Positions 8,230 to 17,503 are shown, numbered from the stretch's first letter. The stretch is 64,000 nt of DNA from an uncultured Paracoccaceae bacterium (GCA_947495295.1 CANLYJ010000002.1:310001-374000); one strand, 5' to 3'. A program made the numbers and translations. The notes: generated from the sequence alone by a model not told the origin.

Positions 8230-9678
8230 ATGAGTATTTCCAGCGCACTTAGCAATGCCATGTCGGGACTGTCCGTCACGTCTCGTATGGCCGAGGTTGT
8301 TTCGTCCAACCTGTCCAATGCCCTGACGGATGGCTATGGGCGCAGGTCGCTTGATCTAAGCGCACGGCAGGTTGGTGGCGTTGGCGCTGGTGTGCAGATT
8401 GATGGGGTCAACCGTTTCGTCGATGCAGGGCTGCTCGCGGATCGACGCCTTGCCGATGCGGCGCTTGGTGGACAAGAACGCAGTGCGGGCATGTTGGTCC
8501 GACTGGAACAGACCCTTGGTGGCCCTGATGACGCGGCGAGCCTTGAGGCGCGGCTGGCACGTTTCGAGCAGGCCTTGATCAGCGCCAGCAGTGATCCGGC
8601 GTCAGAGACACGGTTGGCCGAAGTCCTGTCACGTCTGGAAGATGTCACGGCGACGCTGCGCAACAACACCACGACGATCCAGTCACTCCGGCAGGAAGCG
8701 GATGCAAATATTGAAAATGATATCAATACACTGAATGCAGCTCTGCTACAGGTGGAGGCGATGAATGCCGATATTCTGCGACTGAAATCGACGGGGTCCG
8801 ATGTCAGCACGTTATTGGATTCGCGCCAACAGGTGGTCGACAAGATTGCGGATATCGTGCCCGTTCGCGAAATCCCGCGTGATAACGGAACCATCGGTTT
8901 GATGACCACAAATGGAACAACGCTCCTGGACGGGCGTGCCGTGCAATTCGGTTTTGAACCCACGCCGACCATTGTCGCTGATATGACGCTGGCCTCTGGT
9001 GCCCTCTCCGGCATCACGCTTGACGGTGTGCCGCTGGACGTGGCGACTGGCGTTGGTCGGTTGGATGGTGGGTCGCTGGGCGCATCTTTTGCGCTCCGGG
9101 ATCAGACGCTTGTCGATGCACAGAGCGCGCTGGATGGAATTGCTGCAGATCTGGTTGCGCGATTTGAAGACCCCAACAATGATCCGACACTTGCACCGGG
9201 CGATGTTGGCCTGTTGACGGATGACGGCGGTACACTTGACCTGGCAGATATTCCCGGCCTCGCTGGACGCGTTTCCGTGAACCCTGTTGTTGATCCAGCA
9301 CAAGGCGGTGTTTTGACATTGCTGCGCGATGGATTGAACGCCACAGCACTTGGTCCTGCCGGCAGCGCAATACAACTGGATCGCTGGATTGGCGCTCTCT
9401 CTGAAACACGTAACGACCTGCCGGGCAGCGCCGCCCGATCGGCGGCAGGCCGTATGGCTGATTTCACATCGCAAATTGGTTCATCCCGACTTGCGGCCCA
9501 AGAAACGTTGAGCTTCACAGCCGCACGCTGGGAGACATTGCATGAGGCAGAATTAGCGATGGGGGTCGATACGGATTTGGAACTTCAAAACCTGCTGCGG
9601 GTGGAGCAGGCCTACGCCGCAAATGCAAAAGTTATTCAAACTGTCGATTTCATGATGCAACGCCTGATGGAGATTTAG
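8230..9678 (+). CDS. flgK: Flagellar hook-associated protein 1, FlgK
   Basis: A 482-residue junction protein that links hook and filament. The N-terminus (SALSNAMSGLSVTSRMAEVVSSNLSNA) and the C-terminal helix (LLRVEQAYAANAKVIQTVDFMMQ) are typical of the axial family, with a long coiled-coil region around residues 150-180. Gene order flgE-flgK-flgL is standard. The flgL start follows 2 bp after its stop, so the two hook-associated proteins are probably made together. Confidence 0.92.
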   Translation: MSISSALSNAMSGLSVTSRMAEVVSSNLSNALTDGYGRRSLDLSARQVGGVGAGVQIDGVNRFVDAGLLADRRLADAALGGQERSAGMLVRLEQTLGGPDDAASLEARLARFEQALISASSDPASETRLAEVLSRLEDVTATLRNNTTTIQSLRQEADANIENDINTLNAALLQVEAMNADILRLKSTGSDVSTLLDSRQQVVDKIADIVPVREIPRDNGTIGLMTTNGTTLLDGRAVQFGFEPTPTIVADMTLASGALSGITLDGVPLDVATGVGRLDGGSLGASFALRDQTLVDAQSALDGIAADLVARFEDPNNDPTLAPGDVGLLTDDGGTLDLADIPGLAGRVSVNPVVDPAQGGVLTLLRDGLNATALGPAGSAIQLDRWIGALSETRNDLPGSAARSAAGRMADFTSQIGSSRLAAQETLSFTAARWETLHEAELAMGVDTDLELQNLLRVEQAYAANAKVIQTVDFMMQRLMEI

Positions 9679-9680
9679 AG

Positions 9681-10685
9681 ATGCCAGTCATATCAGTCGG
9701 CGATGCTGCGCAGCAGTTCATATCGATGCGCAACGGCGGCACAATCAAAACTGAACTTGCGCGTTTGGCTGAAAGCCTTTCGACCGGGCGTGTCAGCGAC
9801 ATCACAGCCGAACTTGGCGGAGAGACAAACAGATATTCCGGGATCAACTACAGTCTGGCCCAGCTTGACGGGTTTTCTCAAGCTGTTAGCGAAACTAGCC
9901 AGACGCTCGCCGGTATCCAGACGGTATTGGGAAAGATCGATACTGTTCGGAGTGACACGGGCGCACAACTTTTGTTGTTGAGTGATGCCAGTACCGGTTC
10001 ACAGGTCGACGAAGCCGGACGCGCCGCACGCAGTTCATTTGACACAATCGTGAGCACGCTCAACACTCGCCTGGCAGACCGCTCCCTTATGGCCGGTGCG
10101 GAGGTAGACAGATCCCCGTTGGCGTCAGCCGAGGATATGCTTGCCGACATTAGAACGGCTGTGGTCGGCGCAACAACGCCCGAAGATATCGTCACGGCAA
10201 TTGAAGCCTGGTTTGACAGTCCCACAGGGGGCTTTGCCACCATGGGCTATCTGGGTGACAGCGGTGCTGTAATGGAAAGGCGGGTTTCCGAGAACAGAAG
10301 CTATCAAATTGATGCACGCGCCGATGATCCGGCAATTAGAGATGTATTGAAGGCGACGGCAATCGCGACCATTGCAGATGAGTTTGTCGGTTTGGACACC
10401 GAGGGGAAATCGGATCTCCTTCAAGAAGCCGGCGAACGACTTTTTGCCGCTGCCGCCGGAGTTGTTGCTGTCCAAGCGCGCATCGGTTTTGTTGAAGCAG
10501 GTGTTCAACAAACCGGTGTCGAGATAAGCGCCCAGAAGACGGCGCTGGAAATATCCAGAAATGATCTGACCTCTGCGGATCCTTTTGACACCGCATCACG
10601 CCTGCAGAGTGTGCAGTTGCAGCTGGAAACGCACTATAGTGTCACAGGTCGTCTCTCTCGACTAAGCTTATTGGACTATATCTGA
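9681..10685 (+). CDS. flgL: Flagellar hook-associated protein 3, FlgL (flagellin-like)
   Basis: A 334-residue flagellin-like junction protein, the second layer between hook and filament. It has a flagellin-type N-terminal helical segment (KTELARLAESLSTGRVSDITAELGGE) and a C-terminal segment ending DTASRLQSVQLQLETHYSVTGRLSRLSLLDYI, consistent with the D0/D1 domains of FlgL. Its place right after flgK and one-base overlap with flgI (TGATG) support the call. A second flagellin is less likely, because the true flagellin gene is at the other end of the locus. Confidence 0.85.
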   Translation: MPVISVGDAAQQFISMRNGGTIKTELARLAESLSTGRVSDITAELGGETNRYSGINYSLAQLDGFSQAVSETSQTLAGIQTVLGKIDTVRSDTGAQLLLLSDASTGSQVDEAGRAARSSFDTIVSTLNTRLADRSLMAGAEVDRSPLASAEDMLADIRTAVVGATTPEDIVTAIEAWFDSPTGGFATMGYLGDSGAVMERRVSENRSYQIDARADDPAIRDVLKATAIATIADEFVGLDTEGKSDLLQEAGERLFAAAAGVVAVQARIGFVEAGVQQTGVEISAQKTALEISRNDLTSADPFDTASRLQSVQLQLETHYSVTGRLSRLSLLDYI

Positions 10686-11788
10686 TGCTGTGGCGTGCAT
10701 TCCTGACGAGCATCTTCATCATCGTCCCGCTCGTTGTTCAGGCGACACCCATTCGCATTAAGGATCTCGTTGAATTTGACGGTGTCCGTTCGAACGACCT
10801 TGTCGGGTACGGGTTGGTCGTCGGCCTAAATGGCACTGGGGATGGACTACGAAATTCGCCATTCACCGAAGAGATGTTAAGCAACATTCTTGAACGGCTT
10901 GGTGTCAACGTTACCGGTGAACAGTTCCGGCCAAAGAATGTTGCAGCCGTCCTTGTAACGGCTAGTCTGCCTCCTTTTGCGCGTGCCGGTAGCCCACTTG
11001 ATGTTACTGTTTCGGCAATTGGTGATGCCAACAGTCTATTGGGTGGCACACTCATCATGACACCACTTAACGCAGCGGATGGCGACATCTATGCGGTCGC
11101 GCAGGGAACTATCATTGCGGGAGGCGCATCAGCGACCGGCGACGCCGCGACCGTCGTTCAAGGCGTTCCGACGGCCGGGATAATCCCCTCTGGCGCGACA
11201 ATTGAGCGTGAGGTTGCGTTCGATTTTTCCGGCATGACGTCGCTCCGGCTCGCCCTTCGGACCCCAGATTTCACTACAGCAGGGCGGATTGAACAGGCGA
11301 TCAATCAGAGCTTTGGCCGGCAAGTTGCGATTATGCTGGATGCCGGGACCGTTGAATTGAGTATCACGGCCACGCAAATGCAGTCGCCAGCCCACGCTCT
11401 TGGGCGGATCGAAAACATACTTGTTGAACCTGAGCGACGTGCGCGCGTTGTTGTCGACCAAAGATCCGGTACAATTGTAATGGGTGAGGATGTTCGCATC
11501 AGTCGCGTGGCAGTCAGCCAGGGCAATCTGACACTGAGAATCCGTGAGACGCCGCTCGTCGCTCAGCCAAACCCGTTTTCACCGGGCGATACAGTGGTCG
11601 TGCCGAGGACTGATGCTGCGGTCGTTGATGAGCCTGGGATCGGTTTAGCCGAGATAAATGAGGGGACGTCACTGAGTGAGGTCGTTGCTGGTTTGAATGC
11701 GCTTGGCGTAGCGCCGCGCGATATGATTGACATTCTCAAGAGCATCAAAGCAAGCGGTGCTTTACATGCTGAGTTTATCGTTCGATGA
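10685..11788 (+). CDS. flgI: Flagellar P-ring protein FlgI
   Basis: A 367-residue periplasmic protein forming the P-ring around the rod in the peptidoglycan. It has an N-terminal signal peptide (about residues 1-20, ending in VVQA) and the family block RIKDLVEFDGVRSNDLVGYGLVVGLNGTGDG immediately after it, then long conserved stretches such as VTASLPPFARAGSPLDV. Length matches E. coli FlgI (365). The start codon overlaps the flgL stop. The partner L-ring gene flgH lies at 26.2 kb. An IS remnant begins 35 bp after its stop. Confidence 0.95.
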   Translation: MLWRAFLTSIFIIVPLVVQATPIRIKDLVEFDGVRSNDLVGYGLVVGLNGTGDGLRNSPFTEEMLSNILERLGVNVTGEQFRPKNVAAVLVTASLPPFARAGSPLDVTVSAIGDANSLLGGTLIMTPLNAADGDIYAVAQGTIIAGGASATGDAATVVQGVPTAGIIPSGATIEREVAFDFSGMTSLRLALRTPDFTTAGRIEQAINQSFGRQVAIMLDAGTVELSITATQMQSPAHALGRIENILVEPERRARVVVDQRSGTIVMGEDVRISRVAVSQGNLTLRIRETPLVAQPNPFSPGDTVVVPRTDAAVVDEPGIGLAEINEGTSLSEVVAGLNALGVAPRDMIDILKSIKASGALHAEFIVR

Positions 11789-11823
11789 TTTGCAGCAGTG
11801 CAGATCGTAACTGGCATACTCAT

Positions 11824-12715
11824 TGAACCGCGCCGGGTTTGCCGGAGGCTGAGTTGTCTTAGTCACACGGCGATGCCTGATCTTTCCAGAGCGGCGTAGT
11901 TTTTTGCCTCTGCTTCGGCTGGCGGGATATTCCCGAAAGGTCCCTGCAGGCGGCGGTTGTTGAACCAGACGACCCCTTCAAGCCTGGCATACGGCGGTTC
12001 TAAAGTTGCGCCACGGACCGCGCCTGTGAATGACGTCAGCCTCGAACAGGCCGTTGATCGTCTCTGCCAAAACATTGTCATAGCAATCCCCGATGCTGCC
12101 GACGGAAGGCGTGATCTTCACCTCTGCCATTCGTTCGGTGTGCTTTATAGACAGGTATTGCGATTTCCGGACCGAGTGATGCACCAATTGGTCTTGTGCT
12201 TGCCTGCGTTGATGAATGGCACTGTTCAAGTGCATTGAGAACGAGGCCTGCATTGGCTGTGCGGTTTGCCTGCCAAACAACGATCCGGCGGCCAACCACG
12301 TCGATGACGAAAGTCACATAGACAAACCCTTAGCGCGTCGCGACATACGTAAAGTCGCTGATCCACGGCACGTTGGGTACGGGCGCATGGAATTGGCGGT
12401 TCACCCCGTCCAACGGGCACGGCAATGCTTTGTCAGGTATCGTCCGTCTTGGCTTCTTGCCACCAATGACGCCTTCGATGCCGATCTCCTTCATCAGACG
12501 TACGACGATACAGCGCGCGATATCAAAGCCTTCCCTACGCATCTGGTGCCAAACTTTGCGCACGCCATAGACGCTAAGGTTTTCCTCATAGACAGTTTCG
12601 ATTTCAGGCTTCAGTTCTACGTCACGCTTGGCGCGCCGCGACAGACGCGACGGATCGGCCCGCTTGGTCAGATCGTCATGGAAAGTGGTCATGATCACCC
12701 TTCCGGCTATCGGCC
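11824..12715 (-). mobile_element. Decayed IS3-family insertion sequence remnant
   Basis: This block carries the transposase remains between the convergent flgI and fliP genes. The left boundary at 11824 starts with TGAACCGCGCCGGGTTTGCC, which resembles the terminal inverted repeat of several IS3-family elements. The other end is not clear: there is no orfA and no matching terminal repeat before fliP, so the element is truncated on that side, near 12700. It does not break either flagellar reading frame. No target duplication can be seen. Confidence 0.75.
11863..12698 (-). pseudogene. IS3-family transposase OrfB, disrupted
   Basis: Reading from 12698 downward, the first part (about 122 codons) has the HTH_21-like segment VYGVRKVWHQMRREGFDIARC and the start of the integrase core, WISDFTYVAT. 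An in-frame stop at 12332-12330 interrupts it; the same frame then continues with GFVYVTFVIDVVGRRIVVW. Further on, the core shifts frame to VGSIGDCYDNVLAETINGLF (the DDE Glu region) and again to VVWFNNRRLQGPFGNIPPAEAE at the C-terminus. One stop and at least two frameshifts make an active transposase very unlikely. The order of the pieces is that of IS3 OrfB. Confidence 0.85.
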
Positions 12716-13444
12716 TTAGCCATACCCCCTGACGAGACTGGATGCGATCAGCCCCCAGCCATCAGCCACCACGAAGAAGGCCAACTTGAAGGGGAGCGAG
12801 ACAATCGCAGGCGGCACCATCATCATACCCATCGACATCAGCACGGCGGCCACGACCAGATCAATGATCAGGAAAGGTATGAAAATCAAAAAACCTACCT
12901 GAAATGCTCTCTCCATTTCGCTGAGCAAGAAGGATGGGACGACTACGGATAACGGTGCGTCATCAATCGCGAGCGTTGCCGCCACGTCGGGCCGCAGATC
13001 CGCGAGCGCGGCGAAAGTATCAGCTTGGATTCGGCTGGACATGAACGCGCGCAACGGTTCCATCGTGCGGATGAAGGCCTCTTCGAGGGTTATGGCATCG
13101 TTCAGAAGCGGTTCGATGCCAGCGTCCCACGCCTCAATAAAAACCGGTTCCATCACGAAATAGGTCAGAAACATCGCAAGGCTGACCAGAAGCATGTTCG
13201 GAGGTGATTGCTGCAGCCCAATTGCCTGCCGCAAGATGGCGAAAACGGTCACGATGAAGGGGAAACACGTCACCATAATTGCGATACCGGGCACAAGACT
13301 GAGGACTGTGATCAGTATCAGTAACTGGACGGAACGCGTGGCCAGTGACCCGTCATCACCCAGACTGATCGACAGGTCTTGCCCCATCGCTGGTCCTGCC
13401 AGTGCGATGGCGATGATTGCCCCAAGCCAGCGCAACCTCCACAT
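12716..13444 (-). CDS. fliP: Flagellar export apparatus protein FliP
   Basis: A 242-residue membrane protein of the flagellar type III export gate. It has an N-terminal signal-like segment cleaved perhaps after AMG, then four membrane segments with family signatures PGIAIMVTCFPFIVTVFAILRQAIG (near residue 52), SPPNMLLVSLAMFLTYFVMEP and the C-terminal GFLIFIPFLIIDLVVAAVLMSMGMMMVPP block. Last gene of fliF-fliH-fliN-fliP. The last residues (VRGYG) lie against the IS remnant, so the extreme C-terminus may have been altered; conserved regions are intact. Confidence 0.95.
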   Translation of the reverse strand: MWRLRWLGAIIAIALAGPAMGQDLSISLGDDGSLATRSVQLLILITVLSLVPGIAIMVTCFPFIVTVFAILRQAIGLQQSPPNMLLVSLAMFLTYFVMEPVFIEAWDAGIEPLLNDAITLEEAFIRTMEPLRAFMSSRIQADTFAALADLRPDVAATLAIDDAPLSVVVPSFLLSEMERAFQVGFLIFIPFLIIDLVVAAVLMSMGMMMVPPAIVSLPFKLAFFVVADGWGLIASSLVRGYG

Positions 13445-13735
13445 TCAGGCTACGTCGCCCTTATCTGTTGCGACCTCGGTCAATCGAACCGCTAGCTGAC
13501 CGGGTTCACCACCTTCCATTTCCTGCAACTCACCACGCGCAATCAGCCGGTCCCCTACATAAAGTTCGACCGGGTCTTCGATACGTTTGTCGAGCGGAAG
13601 GACCGCATTTTCACCGAGGCTTAGCAGGTCACGGACCAACGGGCGCGCCTTGCCAACGGTTACAGAGACTTCAATCGGAATGTGCTGTAGCGGGTTGGCA
13701 TCGTCATGGGACTGTCGTTGCACGGAATCATCCAT
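13445..13735 (-). CDS. fliN: Flagellar motor switch protein FliN
   Basis: A 96-residue protein with a single SpoA/FliN domain (residues about 20-85), including IPIEVSVTVGKARPLVRDLLSLGENAVLPLDK and VELYVGDRLIARGEL. FliN forms the lower part of the C-ring and docks the FliH-FliI export complex. It overlaps the end of fliH by 8 bp and directly abuts fliP. Notably its usual partner fliM is not found in the window. Confidence 0.93.
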   Translation of the reverse strand: MDDSVQRQSHDDANPLQHIPIEVSVTVGKARPLVRDLLSLGENAVLPLDKRIEDPVELYVGDRLIARGELQEMEGGEPGQLAVRLTEVATDKGDVA

Positions 13736-14288
13736 GGGATTCTATCCTCGTTTCTGGGTTGGTCATCAGGCTGAGTGCCGTTGTGATCTCAGCCAGCAAT
13801 GCAGCCGTATCCAGCAGCGTCCCCTGCTGGATCTTCTCGATCCAGGCGGCATGAATATCGAGCGATGAATCTGGCTGAACGGAGATTGCGGCTGGCAACG
13901 CGCCTTTTAATGCCAGAACGGCATCATAATTGTCAGGATGTACGAAAAGTGAGATGGGCGCGCTGGCATCGTCTTCTGCGGCTTGTTGCAAGACCTTGCG
14001 CAGATGCCCCGCGAAGCCATTCTCGATGCAATGCGGCAGGACCTGCGTCACCAAAGCAGAGAAAAGCGGCTCAAGAGATAGCAGCAATTGGCCACGCGCC
14101 TCGGCATAGGTGAAATCCATGTCGCAAATCGATTGCACAAACTGCTGCTGCAACGCCCCAACCTCTGCCTGCGCTGCGGCAGTGCCCGCCGCCAACCCTT
14201 CTTCGTAGCCACGATTATAGTCCTCGCTGACTGTATCGTCCTGCGTGATCACGTCTTCGAAAGATTCCAATGGCAATATGCCGGACAT
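13728..14288 (-). CDS. fliH: FliH-like flagellar export ATPase regulator
   Basis: A 186-residue acidic protein of FliH type. The N-terminal third has the YNRGYEEGLAAGTAAAQAEV segment, a glycine-heptad-like helix as in FliH and FlbE, and the C-terminal half resembles V-type ATPase subunit E (ISLFVHPDNYDAVLALKG). It lies between fliF and fliN, where Caulobacter has fliG-flbE(fliH). FliH tethers FliI to the C-ring. Sequence divergence is high in this family, so the name rests partly on position. Confidence 0.75.
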   Translation of the reverse strand: MSGILPLESFEDVITQDDTVSEDYNRGYEEGLAAGTAAAQAEVGALQQQFVQSICDMDFTYAEARGQLLLSLEPLFSALVTQVLPHCIENGFAGHLRKVLQQAAEDDASAPISLFVHPDNYDAVLALKGALPAAISVQPDSSLDIHAAWIEKIQQGTLLDTAALLAEITTALSLMTNPETRIESHG

Positions 14289-15872
14289 TTAAGCACGCTC
14301 CGTCGGCTTGGGGTCTTCGATCCAATCCTGCAGAATCTGTATTGTTTCGGTTTCACGATCGGTGATCATCTGCCGCAGGCGCGACACCGGGTCGTCGCCG
14401 CCATTTGCCGCTGAACTCAAATCACCGCTCATGAAATCTCCCATACTGTCGTCTCCAATCGCCATGGCCATCGGTGGATCGATATCTGCCGGTTCAGGAA
14501 GCGCGACCGTGTCGGCCGCGCTGATTGCTGGCCGTGCCTGTAACAGGATCGGTCGAACGACAAAGAGGCCCAGAATAAGCGCGACAACGGCCAGCACCGC
14601 GACCTGAATCAACTGCATGGTGTCAAGCGGCACGCCTGGGACGGGTGTTGCCACCTCGGTTCCCAAGGCCGCAAGAGGTTCGAATGGCATCGATTTCAAC
14701 GTGATGATATCGCCGCGCGCTTCGTCGATTCCGACGGCCGATGCAACCAGTTCCTGTAGCGAGCGCAGTTCTTCTTCGCCGCGCGGTGTCACTGAAACAG
14801 TGCCATCATCCGCGACGGTCTTGACGTCATTGACCAACACGGCGACGGTCAAACGCCGTACCGCGCCGGGGGCTCTGATCAACTGCCGTTCAGTTTCAGA
14901 GACCTCGTAATTGGTCAGGGACCGGTTTTCCGAATTTTCGTTGCTTGATGCGCCGCCAGTGCCAGCGGCATCGCCATCCGGCAGATTTGACGCAACGGTG
15001 ACGTCACCGCCGCGGCTGTCGGTTGATGTGCCTGCGCTTTCCGTGACCTCGGTGCTGATGGCAACCCGGCTATCGGGGTCAATCCGGCGTTCGGTAATCT
15101 GCTCTGTCTGGGTAACGGTATCGACGCTGACTTCGACCACCGCATTTCCGGCCCCGACACGGGCCGCCAGTAAACGTTCGGCCCGTTTGCGCAGGCTCTC
15201 GGCGCGCTCATCGCTCCCCGGTAAGACGGTGCTCCCATCTGCATCCGACATCAGGCCGCCACTGTCATCAATCACGGCCACGGCATCGGGTGATAGCCCA
15301 GGCACTGCGGCACCAACCAGGAACTGCAACGCCTTGATATGAGGCGCTGATAGCGAACCACCTGCTGTTGTCACCGTGACGGCAGCCGTTGGGGTTTGAT
15401 TGCGCTGGAACGGACGGCCTGAGGGTGTCGAAATATGTACCCGGGCCGCGCGGATATGCGGGCTTGCCAGTATGGTCCGGGCAAGTTCACCTTCCTTTGC
15501 CCGCCAGTAGGCGGCATCAAACATTTGCGATGTGGTGCTGAACCCTGAAAGCCCGTCAAGCAGCTCGTAGCCCTGGCTGCCGGCCGCGGGCAAGCCTTCG
15601 CCAGCCAAGGACATGCGCAAGGTGTCACGTTGTCCGGTGGGTACATATATCGCCCCGCCGCGGACCTCGTATGCGACGCCTTGTTGGTCAAGCGCTGTGA
15701 TGACGTCACCGGCGGCCCGCGTTTCCAGGCCGCCATATAGCAGTGACATGTCCTTGTTGCTTGCGCCTTGGGCGAGCATCAGGACGGCTGCAAATACCGC
15801 AACTGTCGCCAATATAACAAATAAACGGCGACGACCGTCAAGCCCCGACCACATGCTGCTGAAACTCTGCAA
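14289..15872 (-). CDS. fliF: Flagellar MS-ring protein FliF
   Basis: A 527-residue protein that builds the MS-ring in the inner membrane. There is a first membrane span at about residues 17-36, the YscJ-like ring-building domains with MSLLYGGLETRAAGDVITALDQQGV and SPHIRAARVHIS, a second span near residues 425-450 and an acidic C-terminal tail of the kind that binds FliG. The best start is TTG at 15872-15870, with GGAG seven bases upstream; an ATG six codons later is possible. First gene of the minus-strand block, divergent from fliL. FliG itself is not encoded next to it, which is unusual. Confidence 0.94.
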   Translation of the reverse strand: MQSFSSMWSGLDGRRRLFVILATVAVFAAVLMLAQGASNKDMSLLYGGLETRAAGDVITALDQQGVAYEVRGGAIYVPTGQRDTLRMSLAGEGLPAAGSQGYELLDGLSGFSTTSQMFDAAYWRAKEGELARTILASPHIRAARVHISTPSGRPFQRNQTPTAAVTVTTAGGSLSAPHIKALQFLVGAAVPGLSPDAVAVIDDSGGLMSDADGSTVLPGSDERAESLRKRAERLLAARVGAGNAVVEVSVDTVTQTEQITERRIDPDSRVAISTEVTESAGTSTDSRGGDVTVASNLPDGDAAGTGGASSNENSENRSLTNYEVSETERQLIRAPGAVRRLTVAVLVNDVKTVADDGTVSVTPRGEEELRSLQELVASAVGIDEARGDIITLKSMPFEPLAALGTEVATPVPGVPLDTMQLIQVAVLAVVALILGLFVVRPILLQARPAISAADTVALPEPADIDPPMAMAIGDDSMGDFMSGDLSSAANGGDDPVSRLRQMITDRETETIQILQDWIEDPKPTERA

Positions 15873-15930
15873 TCTGGTTCTCCATCACTTTGGCGTTCTG
15901 CCTAATCTCCTCCTTCTTGGACCATCAGGC

Positions 15931-15945
15931 TTAACAATCGGTTAG
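15931..15945. promoter_or_regulatory. CtrA-like site (TTAA-N7-TTAG) between fliF and fliL
   Basis: TTAA CAATCGG TTAG fits the CtrA half-site pair with one mismatch. It lies in the 116-bp divergent region, 44 bp from the fliL start and 59 bp from the fliF start, so one site could serve both directions. Binding is inferred from the consensus. Confidence 0.5.
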
Positions 15946-15988
15946 GGCTTCCCAGTTATGTTCCGGAAAAGTTCTGAAAGGATTTGGG

Positions 15989-16480
15989 ATGACGGCAGAA
16001 GCTGATGCACCAGAAGAGGCACCAAAAAAGGCTTCAAAACTCCCTTTGATTCTTGGCGTGGTTCTTGCCGTTGTTGGGGGCGGTGGCGGGTTTTTCGCGG
16101 TTCAATCCGGGATTCTTTTTGGGAGCTCCGACGACGATCATGAGGCTGAGGTTGCCGAGGCTGATGCTGTCGCTCGTCCAGAAGTTTCGTTTGTTGCCAT
16201 TGATCCGTTGGTGATTTCGTTGCCCAGTAGCGGCGGGCGGGACCATCTGCGGTTTGCGGCACAGCTGGAGGTACCTCCCGAATATGCGGCCGAGGTTGAA
16301 GCAATCAAACCGCGCATCGTGGACGTGCTGAACGGGTATCTGCGCGCCGTTGATCTTGCCGAGCTGGAGGATCCCACAGCGTTAATCCGTTTGCGCAGCC
16401 AGATGCTGCGTCGCGTGCAAGTTGTCGCCGGTAAAGGCCGTGTCGGTGACCTTCTCATCATGGAATTCGTGCTAAGTTAA
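15989..16480 (+). CDS. fliL: Flagellar basal-body-associated protein FliL
   Basis: A 163-residue protein with one membrane span (about residues 19-41) and a periplasmic FliL domain. The segment after the span is acidic, and the domain includes FVAIDPLVISLP and the C-terminal LRSQMLRRVQVVAGKGRVGDLLIMEFVLS, typical of FliL. FliL surrounds the stator at the basal body. AAGGA lies six bases before the ATG. In Caulobacter fliL is followed by fliM; here it is followed 11 bp later by a small coiled-coil protein instead. Confidence 0.9.
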   Translation: MTAEADAPEEAPKKASKLPLILGVVLAVVGGGGGFFAVQSGILFGSSDDDHEAEVAEADAVARPEVSFVAIDPLVISLPSSGGRDHLRFAAQLEVPPEYAAEVEAIKPRIVDVLNGYLRAVDLAELEDPTALIRLRSQMLRRVQVVAGKGRVGDLLIMEFVLS

Positions 16481-16491
16481 GGAACGTCCAA

Positions 16492-16848
16492 ATGACTATG
16501 ATTGCTGATATTCTGTTAATAGCAGGGGCGTTTGGTGCCGGATTGTACTGTTTGGTACTGTCGCGCAGGCTGCGTCGTTTCACCGATCTTGAAAAAGGTG
16601 TTGGTGGTGCGGTGGCTGTCTTGTCAGCGCAGGTAGATGATTTGACAAAGACGCTCAATAAGGCGCAGTCGACCGCAAAAATGTCTGTAAGCACACTTGA
16701 TGACGTCAGTGCCCGGGCCGAGGCGGCCGGGGCGCGACTGGAACTGCTGGTTGCGTCGTTGCACGATCTGCCTGATCCGGGGATCGCGCCATCCGGTGAA
16801 AGCCCGTTCTTCGTGCGCCGCTCCACCGGACCGGAAGGCCGACAGTAA
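16492..16848 (+). CDS. Small membrane-anchored coiled-coil protein, flagellar locus
   Basis: A 118-residue protein with one N-terminal membrane span (residues about 3-23, cytoplasmic side rich in Arg after it: LSRRLRRF) and a helical region with coiled-coil pattern (residues about 30-90). The C-terminus is polar. Similar small proteins follow fliM in Caulobacter-type loci (DUF6468-like), but I cannot confirm membership by eye. It sits between fliL and the motE-like gene, with a one-base overlap with the latter, suggesting a role at the stator or basal body. Confidence 0.7.
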   Translation: MTMIADILLIAGAFGAGLYCLVLSRRLRRFTDLEKGVGGAVAVLSAQVDDLTKTLNKAQSTAKMSVSTLDDVSARAEAAGARLELLVASLHDLPDPGIAPSGESPFFVRRSTGPEGRQ

Positions 16849-17417
16849 TGGCCAGACGAACGCGCCGGACCAGGCGGGCAACGCTCGGCATTATCTCCAG
16901 TCTGCTGATTGCATCAGCTATGATCCGCCTTGGTGCAGGGACGGGCCCTGCGCTGGCGGAGGAAGTGGCTGCGGCTGAAATCCCGATTGCGGCATCATCT
17001 GTTGATGCTAAGGATACAAGCGCGCTGCTCGAAGCGTTTCAGCGCCGGGAGGCCCGATTGGCCGAGCGTGAGGCGCAACTTCAGGCGCGTATCCAGGCGT
17101 TGAATGTTGTCGAGGATGAGGTCGCAGAGAAACTTGCGGCCTTGGAAGCTGCTGAGCAGACGCTTGCCGCGACAATAGCGCTCGCAGACGGGGCTGCTGC
17201 GACGGATCTTGAAAAGCTGACAACGGTTTATGAGAACATGAAACCGAAAGAGGCCGCAGCTCTTTTTGAAGAGATGTCGCCTGAGTTTGCGGCCGGATTT
17301 CTGGGAATGATGCGCGCGGATGCTGCAGCCTTGATCATGACGCAGTTGGAACCCGAAACGGCCTATTCATTCAGCGTCGTTCTTGCCGGTCGCAATGCAA
17401 ATGCGCCGACAGAGTAA
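16848..17417 (+). CDS. MotE-like flagellar protein (MgtE N-domain-like)
   Basis: A 189-residue protein with an N-terminal signal/anchor segment (residues about 12-34), a long coiled coil (about 55-115) and a C-terminal MgtE_N-like helical region with the motif YENMKPKEAAALFEEMSPEFAAGFLGMMRADAAALIM. That motif is typical of MotE, the periplasmic chaperone first described in Sinorhizobium and needed for motor function. The neighbours fliL and motA fit. Overlaps the previous gene by one base. Confidence 0.8.
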   Translation: MARRTRRTRRATLGIISSLLIASAMIRLGAGTGPALAEEVAAAEIPIAASSVDAKDTSALLEAFQRREARLAEREAQLQARIQALNVVEDEVAEKLAALEAAEQTLAATIALADGAAATDLEKLTTVYENMKPKEAAALFEEMSPEFAAGFLGMMRADAAALIMTQLEPETAYSFSVVLAGRNANAPTE

Positions 17418-17503
17418 ACGCTGAGGGAACGTTAACCCCTTTGTTGTAACACCAAGTTGCGGCTGTTCGCCGTCAATCTGAATTGTAAGGAGAACCGTAC
17501 CCG

